Part shown: positions 46,679-55,708 of the stretch, one piece after another
How positions within the stretch are numbered: the first letter of the stretch is position 1
Layout: each line of letters opens with the position of its first letter
NCBI RefSeq assembly: GCF_025515275.1
Contig: NZ_JAOPFU010000002.1
Location: 124,001 to 188,000 of the forward strand
Length of the DNA stretch: 64,000 nucleotides
Direction of reading: 5' to 3'
Source of the DNA: Catenovulum sp. 2E275
Lineage (GTDB): Bacteria; Pseudomonadota; Gammaproteobacteria; Enterobacterales; Alteromonadaceae
Made by a program: the position numbers and the translations under genes
Notes under the pieces: generated by a model
Database searches by the model: none
What the model was told of the DNA's origin: nothing
The model's input: only the letters and a program-made list of their open reading frames with translations

Positions 46679-47524
46679 ATGAAATTAGCTCATTTTTTCA
46701 ATTTTCGTGGATTAACTCGCAGCAAAAGCAAAATAATGTGTTTTTCTGCTTTTTTGCTGCTTAGCTACACAGTAAAAGCCGATGATGATACTATAGGGGC
46801 AATCGCTTGGGTTCAACAGTCTGCCGAGTATCAGGCAATTGCATCACAAACCTTTAAAAATGCGGCTAATCAAATTGAAGAAGCGGTTTTTGATAGTGAC
46901 TGGACAGCAGCTATTGAACAATTTGGTCATACCGGTATGAAACAACTCCCTAATGCGATTTTGCTCGATTTAGATGATACGTTAATCAGCACTATGCCTT
47001 ATCAGGCCGAATTAGCTTTAGACAATAAACCCCATTCAGATGCTGAATTTAATAAATGGGTTAATACCGAGCGAGCTAGATTAGTCCCACATGTACTAGA
47101 GCTAATCCAAAAAGCATCAAGTTTAGGGGTTACTGTATTACTCATTTCTGACAGAACTTGCTTGCCGAACCCTAGAGATCCCTGCCCAATTAAATCTAAA
47201 ACCCTTAAAATGCTTAACCGAAACTCTCTTAATTTCCCAAAAGATCAGATGTTTTTTCGCGGTGAATTTTCAGACTGGAATCAGGATCAAAGCAGCCGCC
47301 GGGCTTTTATTGCACAAAGATACCGGATTTTGATGATTATTGGAGACGATATTAATCAGATGATACCAAAAACATCTAATCTGCCAGCCAGCGCCCGTCA
47401 AAAATTAGTTTCTCAATACGATCAAATGTGGGGTAGCCGCTGGTTTTTAATTCCAAATCCGGTTTATGGCGGATGGCGTGACACCTTAAAGTCATCGCTA
47501 AAATCAAACATAAAAGGCTATTAA
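46679..47524 (+). CDS. HAD-superfamily acid phosphatase (class B/IIIB type)
   Basis: A 281-residue protein with an N-terminal hydrophobic stretch (about residues 20-34, signal peptide or anchor), then the acid phosphatase HAD fold: nucleophile motif LLDLDDTLIS (DxDDT), VLLISDRTC (motif II) and MIIGDDINQM (motif IV). Related to e(P4)/plant acid phosphatases that dephosphorylate organic phosphomonoesters in the periplasm. No Pho box is seen upstream; instead a fragment of the palindromic element occupies the leader. Confidence 0.85.
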   Translation: MKLAHFFNFRGLTRSKSKIMCFSAFLLLSYTVKADDDTIGAIAWVQQSAEYQAIASQTFKNAANQIEEAVFDSDWTAAIEQFGHTGMKQLPNAILLDLDDTLISTMPYQAELALDNKPHSDAEFNKWVNTERARLVPHVLELIQKASSLGVTVLLISDRTCLPNPRDPCPIKSKTLKMLNRNSLNFPKDQMFFRGEFSDWNQDQSSRRAFIAQRYRILMIIGDDINQMIPKTSNLPASARQKLVSQYDQMWGSRWFLIPNPVYGGWRDTLKSSLKSNIKGY

Positions 47525-47571
47525 TACATGCTATGCTTAAACAGATCATATTAAGGATGAAAGCTTAATTT

Positions 47572-49203
47572 ATGTCATATCAACAGCCAGTTAAAACCAG
47601 ATTAACTCTGGCGAAAAAAATTTATTTAATACCTTTAATTGGGGCACTTGGTTTTTTATTTTATGTCGGTGTAATTTACACCAAAGCCACCAATAGTGCG
47701 CATACATTAGAAGAAGTCAGAGATATTCATTTTCCAAGTTTGCAATTGATTGAACAAAATCTAGAATCTTTGTCTGATATAAAAGAACAATTAAGTAGTG
47801 CAGTTACCACTGGTGATGAAGACACATTATCGAGTGCAGACATACAAGCTAAAGAATTAACAGAGTCGGTCAGTTCATTAGCTCAATATCACTCCGATTA
47901 TGCAGAGCAGTCCAAAAAATTTGCAACAGACTTTAATATCTATTATCAAAAAGCTAGGAATATAACTAGCGAGATGATTAATAATACAGCTGATTTTAAT
48001 GTTATTGGCGAACAAGCAGCTGTAGCTAATCAGATTTATACTGATTTAGAAGCAGCTATGAATCAATTCAGAAATGAACGAGAGCAAAATTTTAATACTG
48101 CAATTCAAGAATCCAGTAATACTACATCAACTTTAATCTCACTCGGGATTTTAATGATAGTAGTAGTTACGGCCCTTTTAATGGTCCCTGCTTATTTAAT
48201 TTCTTCGAGTTTAAAACGTAACCTTAATCAAGTTATAGATAGTCTGCGCAACATAGCACAAGAAAATGGAGACTTAACGGTAAGAATAAAAGTCAACCAA
48301 AATGATGAAATAGGCCTATTAGTATATTGGTTTAACTCTTTTATGGAGCAATTACAACAAGTCATAAAACAGGTTGTTGATTCAGCGATACCTTTAGCTG
48401 AACTAGCCCAGACTCTACAAAACTTGGCTGAAAAAACAAAAAAGACAGTAACGATTCAAAAACAAAGTGCAGGCTTAACGAAAGATACTGTCGATAATAT
48501 GACTCATTCAGTTAGCTCGGTAGCCAATGCAGCGGCAAGCGCAGCACAAGCAGCTATAAAAGCAACTCAAGCTACCGAAAATGGGAAAGAAATAGTCGAT
48601 AAAACGGTAGCAAAAATTCAAGCTATGTCATCGACTTCTGCACAAACTTCGGATGTGATAAAACAATTGCAACAAGATTGCGAACAAGTGAGCTTAGTAT
48701 TAGATGTTATTCGCTCAATAGCTGAACAAACTAATTTATTGGCCTTAAATGCAGCAATTGAAGCAGCCCGAGCAGGAGAGCAAGGCCGAGGATTCGCAGT
48801 AGTAGCAGATGAGGTACGTACATTAGCTTCACGAACCCAAGCGTCAACCACTCAAATAAATGAAACAATTATCCAATTACAAGCAGCTTCACAATCAGCT
48901 GTTGATGCTATGAGTACAGGTAATGAAAGAGCTTTAGATTGTGCAAATACAGCTACTCAAGCAGGTGAAAGTTTGCACTCAATCAATCAAACTATCGCAC
49001 AGATCAGTGAAATGAATAATCAAATCGCAAATACAACAGATCAACAGACTCAATTATCTAAAGATATTGTGCATCATGCTGATGATATTTATCATAAAAC
49101 CACAGAAACAGAACAAAGCTCAGCTGCCCTTGCTGATTTAAGTTACCAATTAGCGGCATTAGCTGATAAATTAAAAACAACCTCAAATAAATTTAAAGTT
49201 TGA
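47572..49203 (+). CDS. Methyl-accepting chemotaxis protein
   Basis: A 543-residue chemoreceptor: first transmembrane helix (about 17-37), a helical periplasmic ligand-binding region of four-helix-bundle type (about 38-185), second transmembrane helix (about 186-212), HAMP domain (about 213-265) and a cytoplasmic signalling domain with the highly conserved hairpin [20 protein letters not shown] and [15 protein letters not shown] (about 383-420). The C-terminus lacks the pentapeptide tether for CheR. The ligand is unknown. It lies between the acid phosphatase and the copper chaperone genes. Confidence 0.95.
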   Translation: MSYQQPVKTRLTLAKKIYLIPLIGALGFLFYVGVIYTKATNSAHTLEEVRDIHFPSLQLIEQNLESLSDIKEQLSSAVTTGDEDTLSSADIQAKELTESVSSLAQYHSDYAEQSKKFATDFNIYYQKARNITSEMINNTADFNVIGEQAAVANQIYTDLEAAMNQFRNEREQNFNTAIQESSNTTSTLISLGILMIVVVTALLMVPAYLISSSLKRNLNQVIDSLRNIAQENGDLTVRIKVNQNDEIGLLVYWFNSFMEQLQQVIKQVVDSAIPLAELAQTLQNLAEKTKKTVTIQKQSAGLTKDTVDNMTHSVSSVANAAASAAQAAIKATQATENGKEIVDKTVAKIQAMSSTSAQTSDVIKQLQQDCEQVSLVLDVIRSIAEQTNLLALNAAIEAARAGEQGRGFAVVADEVRTLASRTQASTTQINETIIQLQAASQSAVDAMSTGNERALDCANTATQAGESLHSINQTIAQISEMNNQIANTTDQQTQLSKDIVHHADDIYHKTTETEQSSAALADLSYQLAALADKLKTTSNKFKV

Positions 49204-49215
49204 TTAAGAGAATTT

Positions 49216-49671
49216 ATGAAAAAACTCGCAACCGCCTTGCTTACCTTAGGTTTAACTTTTTCAGTAAATGCCGAACTGATCTTTGAACAAGTCAGTGTCA
49301 GGTTAATGCCAAACTCACAAAAAAATACCGCCGCGTTTATGAAAATCACGAACCAAAGTGATGCTACGGTAAAGTTAATTGAAATTCGCAGTAATATAAG
49401 TGAAACCGCCGAGTTTCATACCCACATAATGCAAGACGATATGGCGATGATGCAGAAAATGGATCAGTTAATCATACCGGCCAATCAAACTGTCATTTTA
49501 GAGTCAGGTGGCCGACATATTATGTTGCTAAACTTAAAACAGGACTGGGCTAAACAAGGCGAAGCTGAAATTATTTTCAGAGATGCTCAACAAAAGCGTT
49601 ATGAGGTGCATGCACCTATTGAAGCTGCACACCAGATGCATCATCACCAACATCAACACCATAATCACTAA
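49216..49671 (+). CDS. PCu(A)C-type periplasmic copper chaperone
   Basis: A 151-residue protein with a signal peptide (about 1-18, ending SVNAEL) and the PCu(A)C fold: copper ligands in FHTHIMQDDMAMMQKM and GGRHIMLL, consistent with the H(M)X10MX21HXM pattern. A His/Met-rich tail (HQMHHHQHQHHNH) probably adds metal capacity. The family delivers Cu(I) to the CuA site of cytochrome oxidase. It starts 12 nt after the chemoreceptor gene, so they may share a transcript; no Sco1 homologue is adjacent. Confidence 0.88.
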   Translation: MKKLATALLTLGLTFSVNAELIFEQVSVRLMPNSQKNTAAFMKITNQSDATVKLIEIRSNISETAEFHTHIMQDDMAMMQKMDQLIIPANQTVILESGGRHIMLLNLKQDWAKQGEAEIIFRDAQQKRYEVHAPIEAAHQMHHHQHQHHNH

Positions 49672-49709
49672 CGCCCAACTCACCGCAATAACGTGTAAAA
49701 AGGATAGTT

Positions 49710-50681
49710 ATGAACAATAAAATCGTAAAAATAACCGGTCTGGCAGCCATAAGCATTTTTATCGTTTTATGGATTGTCTCAATTTGGTGGAGTCAGGAAC
49801 CGGAAATAAAATCAATCCGCGAAGCCAGCCAATCTCACAGTCAGGTAACTGGCTATGCAACCACAACAGCTTTAATTAACGTTGCCGAAACTTTATTAAA
49901 TAAATCAGGTGGGTTCACCGCAAATGATGTACTGCCCCCTTCGTTGTTTATGGATAATATGCCGGCATGGGAATTTGGCGCATTAGAGCAAATCCGTGAT
50001 TTATCTTTGGCTATGCGTAAAGATTTTAGCCGCTCGCAATCTCAATCTCAGGAAGATAAAGATCTAAAAGTAGCTCAACCTCAGTTTAATATTGATCACA
50101 AAAACTGGGCATGGCCAAGTGCAGAGGGCGAATATGAAAACGCAATTAGTGCTTTAAAAAGCTACCGTGAGCGTTTAACCGACCAAAATCAGGCTGATGG
50201 TCAGTTTTATTCGCGCGCAGATAATTTAAGCGACTGGTTAAAAGAAGTTGAAAAACGTTTAGGCTCAACCTCACAAAAACTCAGCGCAAGTGTAGGTAAA
50301 GACAGATACAATACTAATTTAGCAGGCGATTCATCGGCTGCGCAGTCAACTTACACTCCGTTACAGGGTAAAGTAAAAACCAGTTGGTGGAAAATTGATG
50401 ATGTATTTTATGAAGCGCGTGGCACTTGCTGGGCATTGCATCATTTTTTACAGGCTGTAGAAATTGATTTTGCTGATGTGCTCGCCAAGAAAAATGCAAC
50501 CGTCAGCTTGCAGCAAATTATCCGTGAATTAGAAGCCACTCAAGATACAGTTTGGAGCCCGTTAATTTTAAATGGCGATGGCTTTGGCTTTTTAGCCAAT
50601 CACAGCTTAGTTATGGCGAATTATGTATCACGCGCCAATGCTGCGTTAATTGATTTACGAAAATTATTAGAGCAAGGTTAA
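49710..50681 (+). CDS. DUF2333 family membrane-anchored protein
   Basis: A 323-residue protein with one N-terminal transmembrane helix (about 8-28) and a mainly helical periplasmic region (MPAWEFGALEQIRDLSLAMR, WWKIDDVFYEARGTCWALHH, FGFLANHSLVMANYVSRANA). It matches the DUF2333 family of gammaproteobacteria; function unknown. AAGGA precedes the ATG, and a strong terminator follows. Confidence 0.85.
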   Translation: MNNKIVKITGLAAISIFIVLWIVSIWWSQEPEIKSIREASQSHSQVTGYATTTALINVAETLLNKSGGFTANDVLPPSLFMDNMPAWEFGALEQIRDLSLAMRKDFSRSQSQSQEDKDLKVAQPQFNIDHKNWAWPSAEGEYENAISALKSYRERLTDQNQADGQFYSRADNLSDWLKEVEKRLGSTSQKLSASVGKDRYNTNLAGDSSAAQSTYTPLQGKVKTSWWKIDDVFYEARGTCWALHHFLQAVEIDFADVLAKKNATVSLQQIIRELEATQDTVWSPLILNGDGFGFLANHSLVMANYVSRANAALIDLRKLLEQG

Positions 50682-50689
50682 AACCGATT

Positions 50690-50710
50690 GCCGTCAGCTT
50701 AGCTGACGGC
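50690..50710. terminator. Bidirectional terminator
   Basis: GCCGTCAGC, loop TTA, GCTGACGGC, followed by TTTATTT on the plus strand. Lies between the convergent DUF2333 and HAD phosphatase genes. Confidence 0.85.
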
Positions 50711-50715
50711 TTTAT

Positions 50716-51321
50716 TTACTCAGATAAAAAATAGTCATTTTCAATATTCAGCATTTCCAGTACATCAACCACAAACATACCGGCACTTTTAGCTGCCTGA
50801 ATACCCGCTTTTGCATCTTCAAATACAATACACTGCTCAGGTCTCATATTCATTAACTCTGCACATCGTAAAAAAGTATCCGGCGCAGGCTTTGGATTTT
50901 TTACCTGATCGGCGCCCACTAAATGATCAATTAAATGGCTTAAACCACACACTTCTAAAATTTGTTTAGCTTCGCCGGTGTATGCGCCGGTTCCTACCGA
51001 CATAGGACGTTTACCTAAGTTTTCGCGGGCAAACTCAGCTAATTTAGTCGGCTTTACATATTGGTGAATGGTTTCACGTACAATCGCTTCTTTAAAGTCA
51101 TTCACTTCGTCACTGGTTGCATTAATATTTAAATCATAATGTTTAACTAAAATATCAACGGTTTCTTTGGTTGGTACACCAGCTAACGAGCGCATTAACT
51201 CAGGGTTAATCGGAATCGCAAATTTATTTAACGCCTCGGTCCAGGCATTTTGATGTAAACGACCGCTATCTACTAAAGTGCCATCCATATCAAAAATAAT
51301 CGCATCAAATTCTGTATACAT
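50716..51321 (-). CDS. HAD-IA phosphatase, YqaB-like (fructose-1-phosphatase family)
   Basis: A 201-residue HAD hydrolase: DxD motif IIFDMDGTLVDSGRLHQNAW at the N-terminus, VGTGAYTGEA (motif II), KNPKPAPDTFLRCAE with the motif III lysine and VFEDAKAGIQAAKSAGM (motif IV). It is strongly similar to E. coli YqaB in the second half. Family members dephosphorylate fructose-1-phosphate and related sugar phosphates. It is divergent from the SemiSWEET gene. Confidence 0.88.
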   Translation of the reverse strand: MYTEFDAIIFDMDGTLVDSGRLHQNAWTEALNKFAIPINPELMRSLAGVPTKETVDILVKHYDLNINATSDEVNDFKEAIVRETIHQYVKPTKLAEFARENLGKRPMSVGTGAYTGEAKQILEVCGLSHLIDHLVGADQVKNPKPAPDTFLRCAELMNMRPEQCIVFEDAKAGIQAAKSAGMFVVDVLEMLNIENDYFLSE

Positions 51322-51423
51322 ATTTATCTACCGTTAAATTTAAGTAACAATCGTTAAAATTTTTTTGTGTTAGCCCAAAACAATTAGTACGATATATCAT
51401 ACTTTATAGTCTGGAGTGTTTAA

Positions 51424-51705
51424 ATGAGTTTTATCGACATCATTGGATTTAGCGCTGCGTTTTGTACAACTTCGGCTTTTTTACCTCAAGCTTTAAAAGT
51501 ATTAAAAACCGGTGATACCAAATCCTTATCGCTTGCTATGTATATTATTTTTACAACCGGCGTTGGCCTTTGGCTTGCTTACGCTTTGTTTATACAAGAT
51601 ATGGCTATGATAACAGCAAACGCGATTACTTTTGTGTTTGCATTTGCAATATTAGTCACCATTATTAAAAATACAGTTAAAGCAAAGCAGGTTAAAACAG
51701 AATAA
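51424..51705 (+). CDS. SemiSWEET-type sugar transporter
   Basis: A 93-residue three-helix membrane protein with the PQ-loop signature TTSAFLPQALKVLKTGDTKSLS, then two further helices. SemiSWEETs dimerise to move mono- or disaccharides across the inner membrane by facilitated diffusion. It is followed after 27 nt by a beta-propeller protein and faces a sugar-phosphatase gene, so a small carbohydrate locus is plausible. Confidence 0.9.
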   Translation: MSFIDIIGFSAAFCTTSAFLPQALKVLKTGDTKSLSLAMYIIFTTGVGLWLAYALFIQDMAMITANAITFVFAFAILVTIIKNTVKAKQVKTE

Positions 51706-51732
51706 ACTTGGCTTTATACCAGCGGATAAACA

Positions 51733-52695
51733 ATGCAGCTTATAAACTCTAAAATCATTTGGCAAAATAATCAGCATAATGCGTTTACTGATATGGTTGA
51801 ATATCAGGGGTTGTATTTATGCTGTTTTCGTCAGGCAACTAATCATGTCAGCAAAGATGGGTTTATCCGCATTTTGTCATCCACTGATTTAATTAACTGG
51901 CAAACGGTTAGCCTGATTCGTAAAAGCAATTGTGATTTAAGAGATCCTAAACTCATTGTTCATCCTAACGGTCAATTATTACTGCTTTATTATTGCAAAG
52001 TATTTGATAATCAAGGCCGTAATACCGCTAATGTAAATTGCATTCACTTTACCTCTAACCCAGTTAGTTGGTCTGGCGCTAAAGTGCTGGGCAATAATAA
52101 CTGGTGGCTTTGGCGAATTCGGTTTTATCAAAAACAAGCGTTAGGTATTGCTTATAACCGCAGCCAGAATAAAGTTAATTTATATCAAGGCGATCCTTTG
52201 CGCAGTTTTCATTTAACAATTGATGGATTATTTGGCCTCAAGACCCATGGTAAAGCCTATCCAAATGAATCTGATATTAGCTTTTTAGCCGATGGTACTG
52301 CAATTTGTATATTAAGACGGGATGCCGATTCTTATACAGCTCAATTAGGGATAGCTAAACCCAATTATAAAAAGTGGCAATGGTTTGATTTAGGCGAGTA
52401 TTTAGGTGGACCTGCACTTTATAAACTCAAAAATGGACGAATAATTATTGCAGCTAGACGAATTTTAATGCCGTTTAGATTAGCAACTTGGTTATTTGAG
52501 TTAGACTTAACCAATAAAAAAATCATTCCGTTAATTGAGCTGCCATCATCCGGCGATAACAGTTATCCGGCTATGCTTGAAAAAGATAATCATTTATTCG
52601 TGAGCTATTATTCTCAGCACAGACAAAATGCGCAAGGCCAAATCAACCATCCATCTCAACCTTGTGCAATTTATCTAGCAAAACTGAGCTTATAG
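51733..52695 (+). CDS. Sialidase/GH43-like beta-propeller protein
   Basis: A 320-residue protein without a signal peptide. Repeated propeller-blade segments include DGFIRILSSTDLINWQTV, CDLRDPKLIVHPNGQLLLLY, ESDISFLADGTAICILRRD and GGPALYKLKNGRIIIAARR. These resemble five-bladed propellers of exo-sialidases or GH43/GH32-like hydrolases, but I cannot assign catalytic residues or a family. Cytoplasmic location and linkage to SemiSWEET suggest action on an imported sugar; inference. Confidence 0.65.
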   Translation: MQLINSKIIWQNNQHNAFTDMVEYQGLYLCCFRQATNHVSKDGFIRILSSTDLINWQTVSLIRKSNCDLRDPKLIVHPNGQLLLLYYCKVFDNQGRNTANVNCIHFTSNPVSWSGAKVLGNNNWWLWRIRFYQKQALGIAYNRSQNKVNLYQGDPLRSFHLTIDGLFGLKTHGKAYPNESDISFLADGTAICILRRDADSYTAQLGIAKPNYKKWQWFDLGEYLGGPALYKLKNGRIIIAARRILMPFRLATWLFELDLTNKKIIPLIELPSSGDNSYPAMLEKDNHLFVSYYSQHRQNAQGQINHPSQPCAIYLAKLSL

Positions 52696-52707
52696 AGCTA
52701 AATCAAT

Positions 52708-52953
52708 TTAACCACCGGTTACCGGCGGAAAAAAAGCAACTTCATCACCAGCTTTAACGGTCATATTGCCTTGCGCCATGGTTTGATTTACCGCAGCTAA
52801 TAATTTTTTGTTGGTAAAAGTTGTTTGCCAGTTAGGGTGTTGGTTTAAAATTGCCTGCTTGACCTCTTCCAGGGTTTGGCAACTTTCAGTTAACTCAATA
52901 GACTCACAACCTAACTCTTCTCTTAATCGGGCAAAAAATAAAACTTTAATCAT
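52708..52953 (-). CDS. moaD: Molybdopterin synthase sulfur-carrier subunit
   Basis: An 81-residue ubiquitin-like protein ending in the Gly-Gly (PVTGG) that is thiocarboxylated for dithiolene insertion into precursor Z. I choose the ATG at 52953, which overlaps the moaC stop as ATGA and yields [15 protein letters not shown], the family N-terminus. MoaE, its catalytic partner, is not encoded next to it. Confidence 0.92.
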   Translation of the reverse strand: MIKVLFFARLREELGCESIELTESCQTLEEVKQAILNQHPNWQTTFTNKKLLAAVNQTMAQGNMTVKAGDEVAFFPPVTGG

Positions 52954-53450
52954 ACCTTTTGTGCCTGCTGATTTTGCCAATGGCCGGTTTTTCCGCCGGC
53001 TTTGCTTAATACTTTTATGCCACCAATTTCCATTGCAGGATCAACCGCTTTACACATATCAAATAAGGTTAAAGCAGCAACAGACGCCGCGGTTAAAGCT
53101 TCCATTTCAACACCGGTTTTACCCGCTAGTTTGCATAGTGCTTCAATTCTGATCTGCTGTTTATCGGCCTGCACTTCAAAATCGACCTGCACTTTAGACA
53201 ACATTAACGGATGACATAACGGAATTAAATCCGCACATTTTTTAGCCGCTTGAATACCGGCAATTCTGGCAACCGCAAATACATCACCTTTGGCATGACC
53301 ACCGCTGATGATCATCTGAATTGTCTCTGCCGACATTTTAATAAAGCCTTCGGCAACTGCGGTTCTGGTGGTAACGGCTTTTTCAGACACATCCACCATG
53401 TTGGCTTCGCCCTGCGCATTAACATGGCTAAATTGTTTATGTTCAGACAT
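52950..53450 (-). CDS. moaC: Cyclic pyranopterin monophosphate synthase
   Basis: A 166-residue enzyme converting the MoaA product to cyclic pyranopterin monophosphate. Motifs [17 protein letters not shown] and [20 protein letters not shown] are complete; E. coli MoaC has 161 residues. It lies 3 nt after moaB and overlaps moaD (ATGA). Confidence 0.96.
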   Translation of the reverse strand: MSEHKQFSHVNAQGEANMVDVSEKAVTTRTAVAEGFIKMSAETIQMIISGGHAKGDVFAVARIAGIQAAKKCADLIPLCHPLMLSKVQVDFEVQADKQQIRIEALCKLAGKTGVEMEALTAASVAALTLFDMCKAVDPAMEIGGIKVLSKAGGKTGHWQNQQAQKV

Positions 53451-53453
53451 GCA

Positions 53454-54002
53454 TTAACCTCGGCTTTGGCAAGCTTGAATTGTCTCACCCACTTGTTTTA
53501 ACTGAGCCACAAAATTACAAGGGCGTACACTAGCATCAATCTGAGATTTTATAATTTCATTCCAGCCGGTTTTGCAGGCACCGGTAGACCCCGGTAAACA
53601 AAATATAACCACTTTATTTGCCATACCGGCAATGGCTCGTGACTGAATAGTTGAAGTGCCAATATCCACCAGTGAAACCTGCCTGAATAATTCACCAAAA
53701 CCTTCGACCGTTTTATCGAATAATGGCAACATGGCTTCTGGCGTGCTATCTCGTCCGGTAAATCCGGTTCCTCCAGTTGAAATCACCACCTGTACATTAT
53801 CTGAGGCAATCCACTGCGAGCAAATTGAGCGAATTTGATAAATATCATCTTTAACTATTTTTTTATCTGCCAGTATGTGTCCGGCCTCTTTCAGCGCTTC
53901 AACCAAGTATTGACCAGATGTATCTGTCGTTTCATCACGTGTATCTGAAATAGTTAATACGGCAATATTTAACGGCTTAAATGGGGTATTTGCTTTAGCC
54001 AT
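53454..54002 (-). CDS. moaB: MoaB/Mog-family molybdenum cofactor protein
   Basis: A 182-residue protein with VLTISDTRDETTDTSGQYL, VVISTGGTGFTGRDSTPEAM and FCLPGSTGACKTGW, the MoaB/MogA fold that adenylylates molybdopterin. The length and DTSG motif favour MoaB over MogA. It lies 14 nt after mobA. Confidence 0.92.
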   Translation of the reverse strand: MAKANTPFKPLNIAVLTISDTRDETTDTSGQYLVEALKEAGHILADKKIVKDDIYQIRSICSQWIASDNVQVVISTGGTGFTGRDSTPEAMLPLFDKTVEGFGELFRQVSLVDIGTSTIQSRAIAGMANKVVIFCLPGSTGACKTGWNEIIKSQIDASVRPCNFVAQLKQVGETIQACQSRG

Positions 54003-54016
54003 TTTATCCTCTTAAT

Positions 54017-54610
54017 TTATGAGTAAATTTTGTTGGTCTGTTCGTCAATATAAGCTTGCCACTGCACTTGTGTATTGACGTTGATCAAATTTTGTATTTT
54101 GGCAGGTTCATTTAACTTTATTTCAGTTGCATCAACTGCTTTTAATACAGCACGCACAGATCTTTGTTTTGCACTTTGCTGCATAATACGATTAAGCTCA
54201 GCCTTTAACTGAGCCACATCATAAAAATAGACAGGTAAAAAATGTTGTTCAAAGTAGCAACTGCATTGCTGTTGACAACCAAATTGAATCAACTGGTTTA
54301 ATAGCTCAGGTGTGAGTTTAGGCATATCAACCGGCACCACCATTAAAGCATAGTTTTGCGGGACAAACTCAAGCGCAGCGTGAATTCCGGCAAGTGGCCC
54401 TGCCTGCTGGTGTTTATCTGCGATTTGGCCTTGGTTTTTACCACTGACCAACACAGATTTAGCACCAAGTTGAGTTAACAGGGCTTTATTTTTTTCAAGT
54501 AAACTTTGGCCGTTTATGATTAGCTCAGCTTTATCCGTTCCCATACGGGATGACAAACCACCGGCTAATACTAAACCGACAAAAGGTTTATTGATGATAC
54601 TTGCCTGCAT
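54017..54610 (-). CDS. mobA: Molybdenum cofactor guanylyltransferase
   Basis: A 197-residue nucleotidyltransferase that attaches GMP to Moco to give MGD, the cofactor of DMSO-reductase family enzymes. The GTP-binding signature LAGGLSSRMGTDKAEL is at about residues 14-29; GPLAGIHAAL and PVDMPKL follow. The start codon directly abuts the moaA stop. Confidence 0.93.
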   Translation of the reverse strand: MQASIINKPFVGLVLAGGLSSRMGTDKAELIINGQSLLEKNKALLTQLGAKSVLVSGKNQGQIADKHQQAGPLAGIHAALEFVPQNYALMVVPVDMPKLTPELLNQLIQFGCQQQCSCYFEQHFLPVYFYDVAQLKAELNRIMQQSAKQRSVRAVLKAVDATEIKLNEPAKIQNLINVNTQVQWQAYIDEQTNKIYS

Positions 54611-55585
54611 TTAACCACCAATCATAGCTAAATGCTGGGTAATGCCAGTTTTGCCTTGCTGTAATAAATGACTCGGCGTTTTCTCAGCCAAGGAAGTTTG
54701 TAGCTTTTCAATTAATGCTTGCTGTTGTTGATCGCTTTGTAAAAATGCTCTTAAATCAATTCCTTGTTCGGTAAACAAACATAAATGAAGCTGACCTAGC
54801 GAGCTGACCCGCAAGCGATTACAACTGGCACAAAAGTCTTTACTGTAAGGCATAATTAAGCCAATTTTACCGGCATAATCAGGATGGTAGAACTCTTGCG
54901 CCGGGCCTGCTGCTTTATCACGAATAACAGATGACCAGCCCTGCTCAACTAATTGCTGTTTAAGACTTTCACCACTGACATGATTTTTATTGAAAAATTG
55001 AAGGTTATCACCGGTTTGCATTAATTCGATAAAACGCAACGTATAAGCATGCTGCTTAATCCAGCTTAAATAATCATTAAACTGACTGGCGTTATATTGC
55101 CGCATTAATACCGAATTAATTTTAATTGAGTTAAGTCCAAGCGCTTTGGCTTTTTCTAACCCGTTTAAAATACTCACTAATTTATCGTGACCGGTAATCA
55201 GTTTAAACGCTTCTGGCTGCAAGCTATCAATACTGACATTAAGAGCATCCAAACCAGCATCCACCCAATGATTAATCTGTTTTTCAAGATTAAATCCATT
55301 AGTGGTTAATGCCACTTGTTTGATGCCGGGTGTGGTTTTGCACACTGCGATAATATCGGCTAAATCTTTACGTAAAGCAGGCTCACCACCAGTGATCCGT
55401 ATTTTACTTGTGCCTAATTTAGCAAACCCCGCCACTAAACGACGAATTTCATCCAAACTTAAAAATTCACGCGATGTATCGCACTGATAACCATCAGGCA
55501 GGCAATAGGTGCATTTAAAATTGCACACATCAGTAATCGACAGCCTCAAATAATGAAACTGACGACCTAATTTATCTTGTAACAT
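54611..55585 (-). CDS. moaA: GTP 3',8-cyclase (radical SAM)
   Basis: A 324-residue radical-SAM enzyme for the first step of Moco synthesis. It has the SAM cluster CNFKCTYC, the second cluster FCASCNRLRVSSLGQLHLC and the functionally required C-terminal Gly-Gly. I choose the ATG at 55585 because GGAAAGG lies 5-6 nt before it, as in E. coli; a GTG two codons upstream is part of that site. A Moco riboswitch precedes the gene. Confidence 0.96.
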   Translation of the reverse strand: MLQDKLGRQFHYLRLSITDVCNFKCTYCLPDGYQCDTSREFLSLDEIRRLVAGFAKLGTSKIRITGGEPALRKDLADIIAVCKTTPGIKQVALTTNGFNLEKQINHWVDAGLDALNVSIDSLQPEAFKLITGHDKLVSILNGLEKAKALGLNSIKINSVLMRQYNASQFNDYLSWIKQHAYTLRFIELMQTGDNLQFFNKNHVSGESLKQQLVEQGWSSVIRDKAAGPAQEFYHPDYAGKIGLIMPYSKDFCASCNRLRVSSLGQLHLCLFTEQGIDLRAFLQSDQQQQALIEKLQTSLAEKTPSHLLQQGKTGITQHLAMIGG

Positions 55586-55591
55586 AAACAC

Positions 55592-55708
55592 CTTTCCAAA
55601 TTAGGGAGGCTGTGGCATTTCTTTCACAACCCTGGCGAATCTAACGATTCGCGGCCTGAGCAACTTATCTGGCAAACAACCAAACTTAGCTAAACAGGCT
55701 CGGAGTTA
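55592..55708 (-). promoter_or_regulatory. Molybdenum cofactor (Moco) riboswitch
   Basis: The moaA leader matches the Moco RNA motif at the E. coli moaA position. The 3' end reads CCTCCCTAATTTGGAAAGG before the start codon (E. coli CCTCCCGTATCTGGAAAGG). Before that is the hairpin GGTTGTG/CACAGCC, whose loop AAAGAAATGC parallels the E. coli GAAGAAATGA loop, then a second hairpin GCGAATC/GATTCGC, and GCCTG/CAGGC arms near the 5' end. The motif overlaps the ribosome binding site, so translational control by Moco is expected. Confidence 0.85.

Noticed and set aside
47525-47571. Leader peptide (ATG AAA GCT TAA) before the chemoreceptor gene
   Set aside because: A three-codon frame after AAGGA is too short to distinguish from chance.
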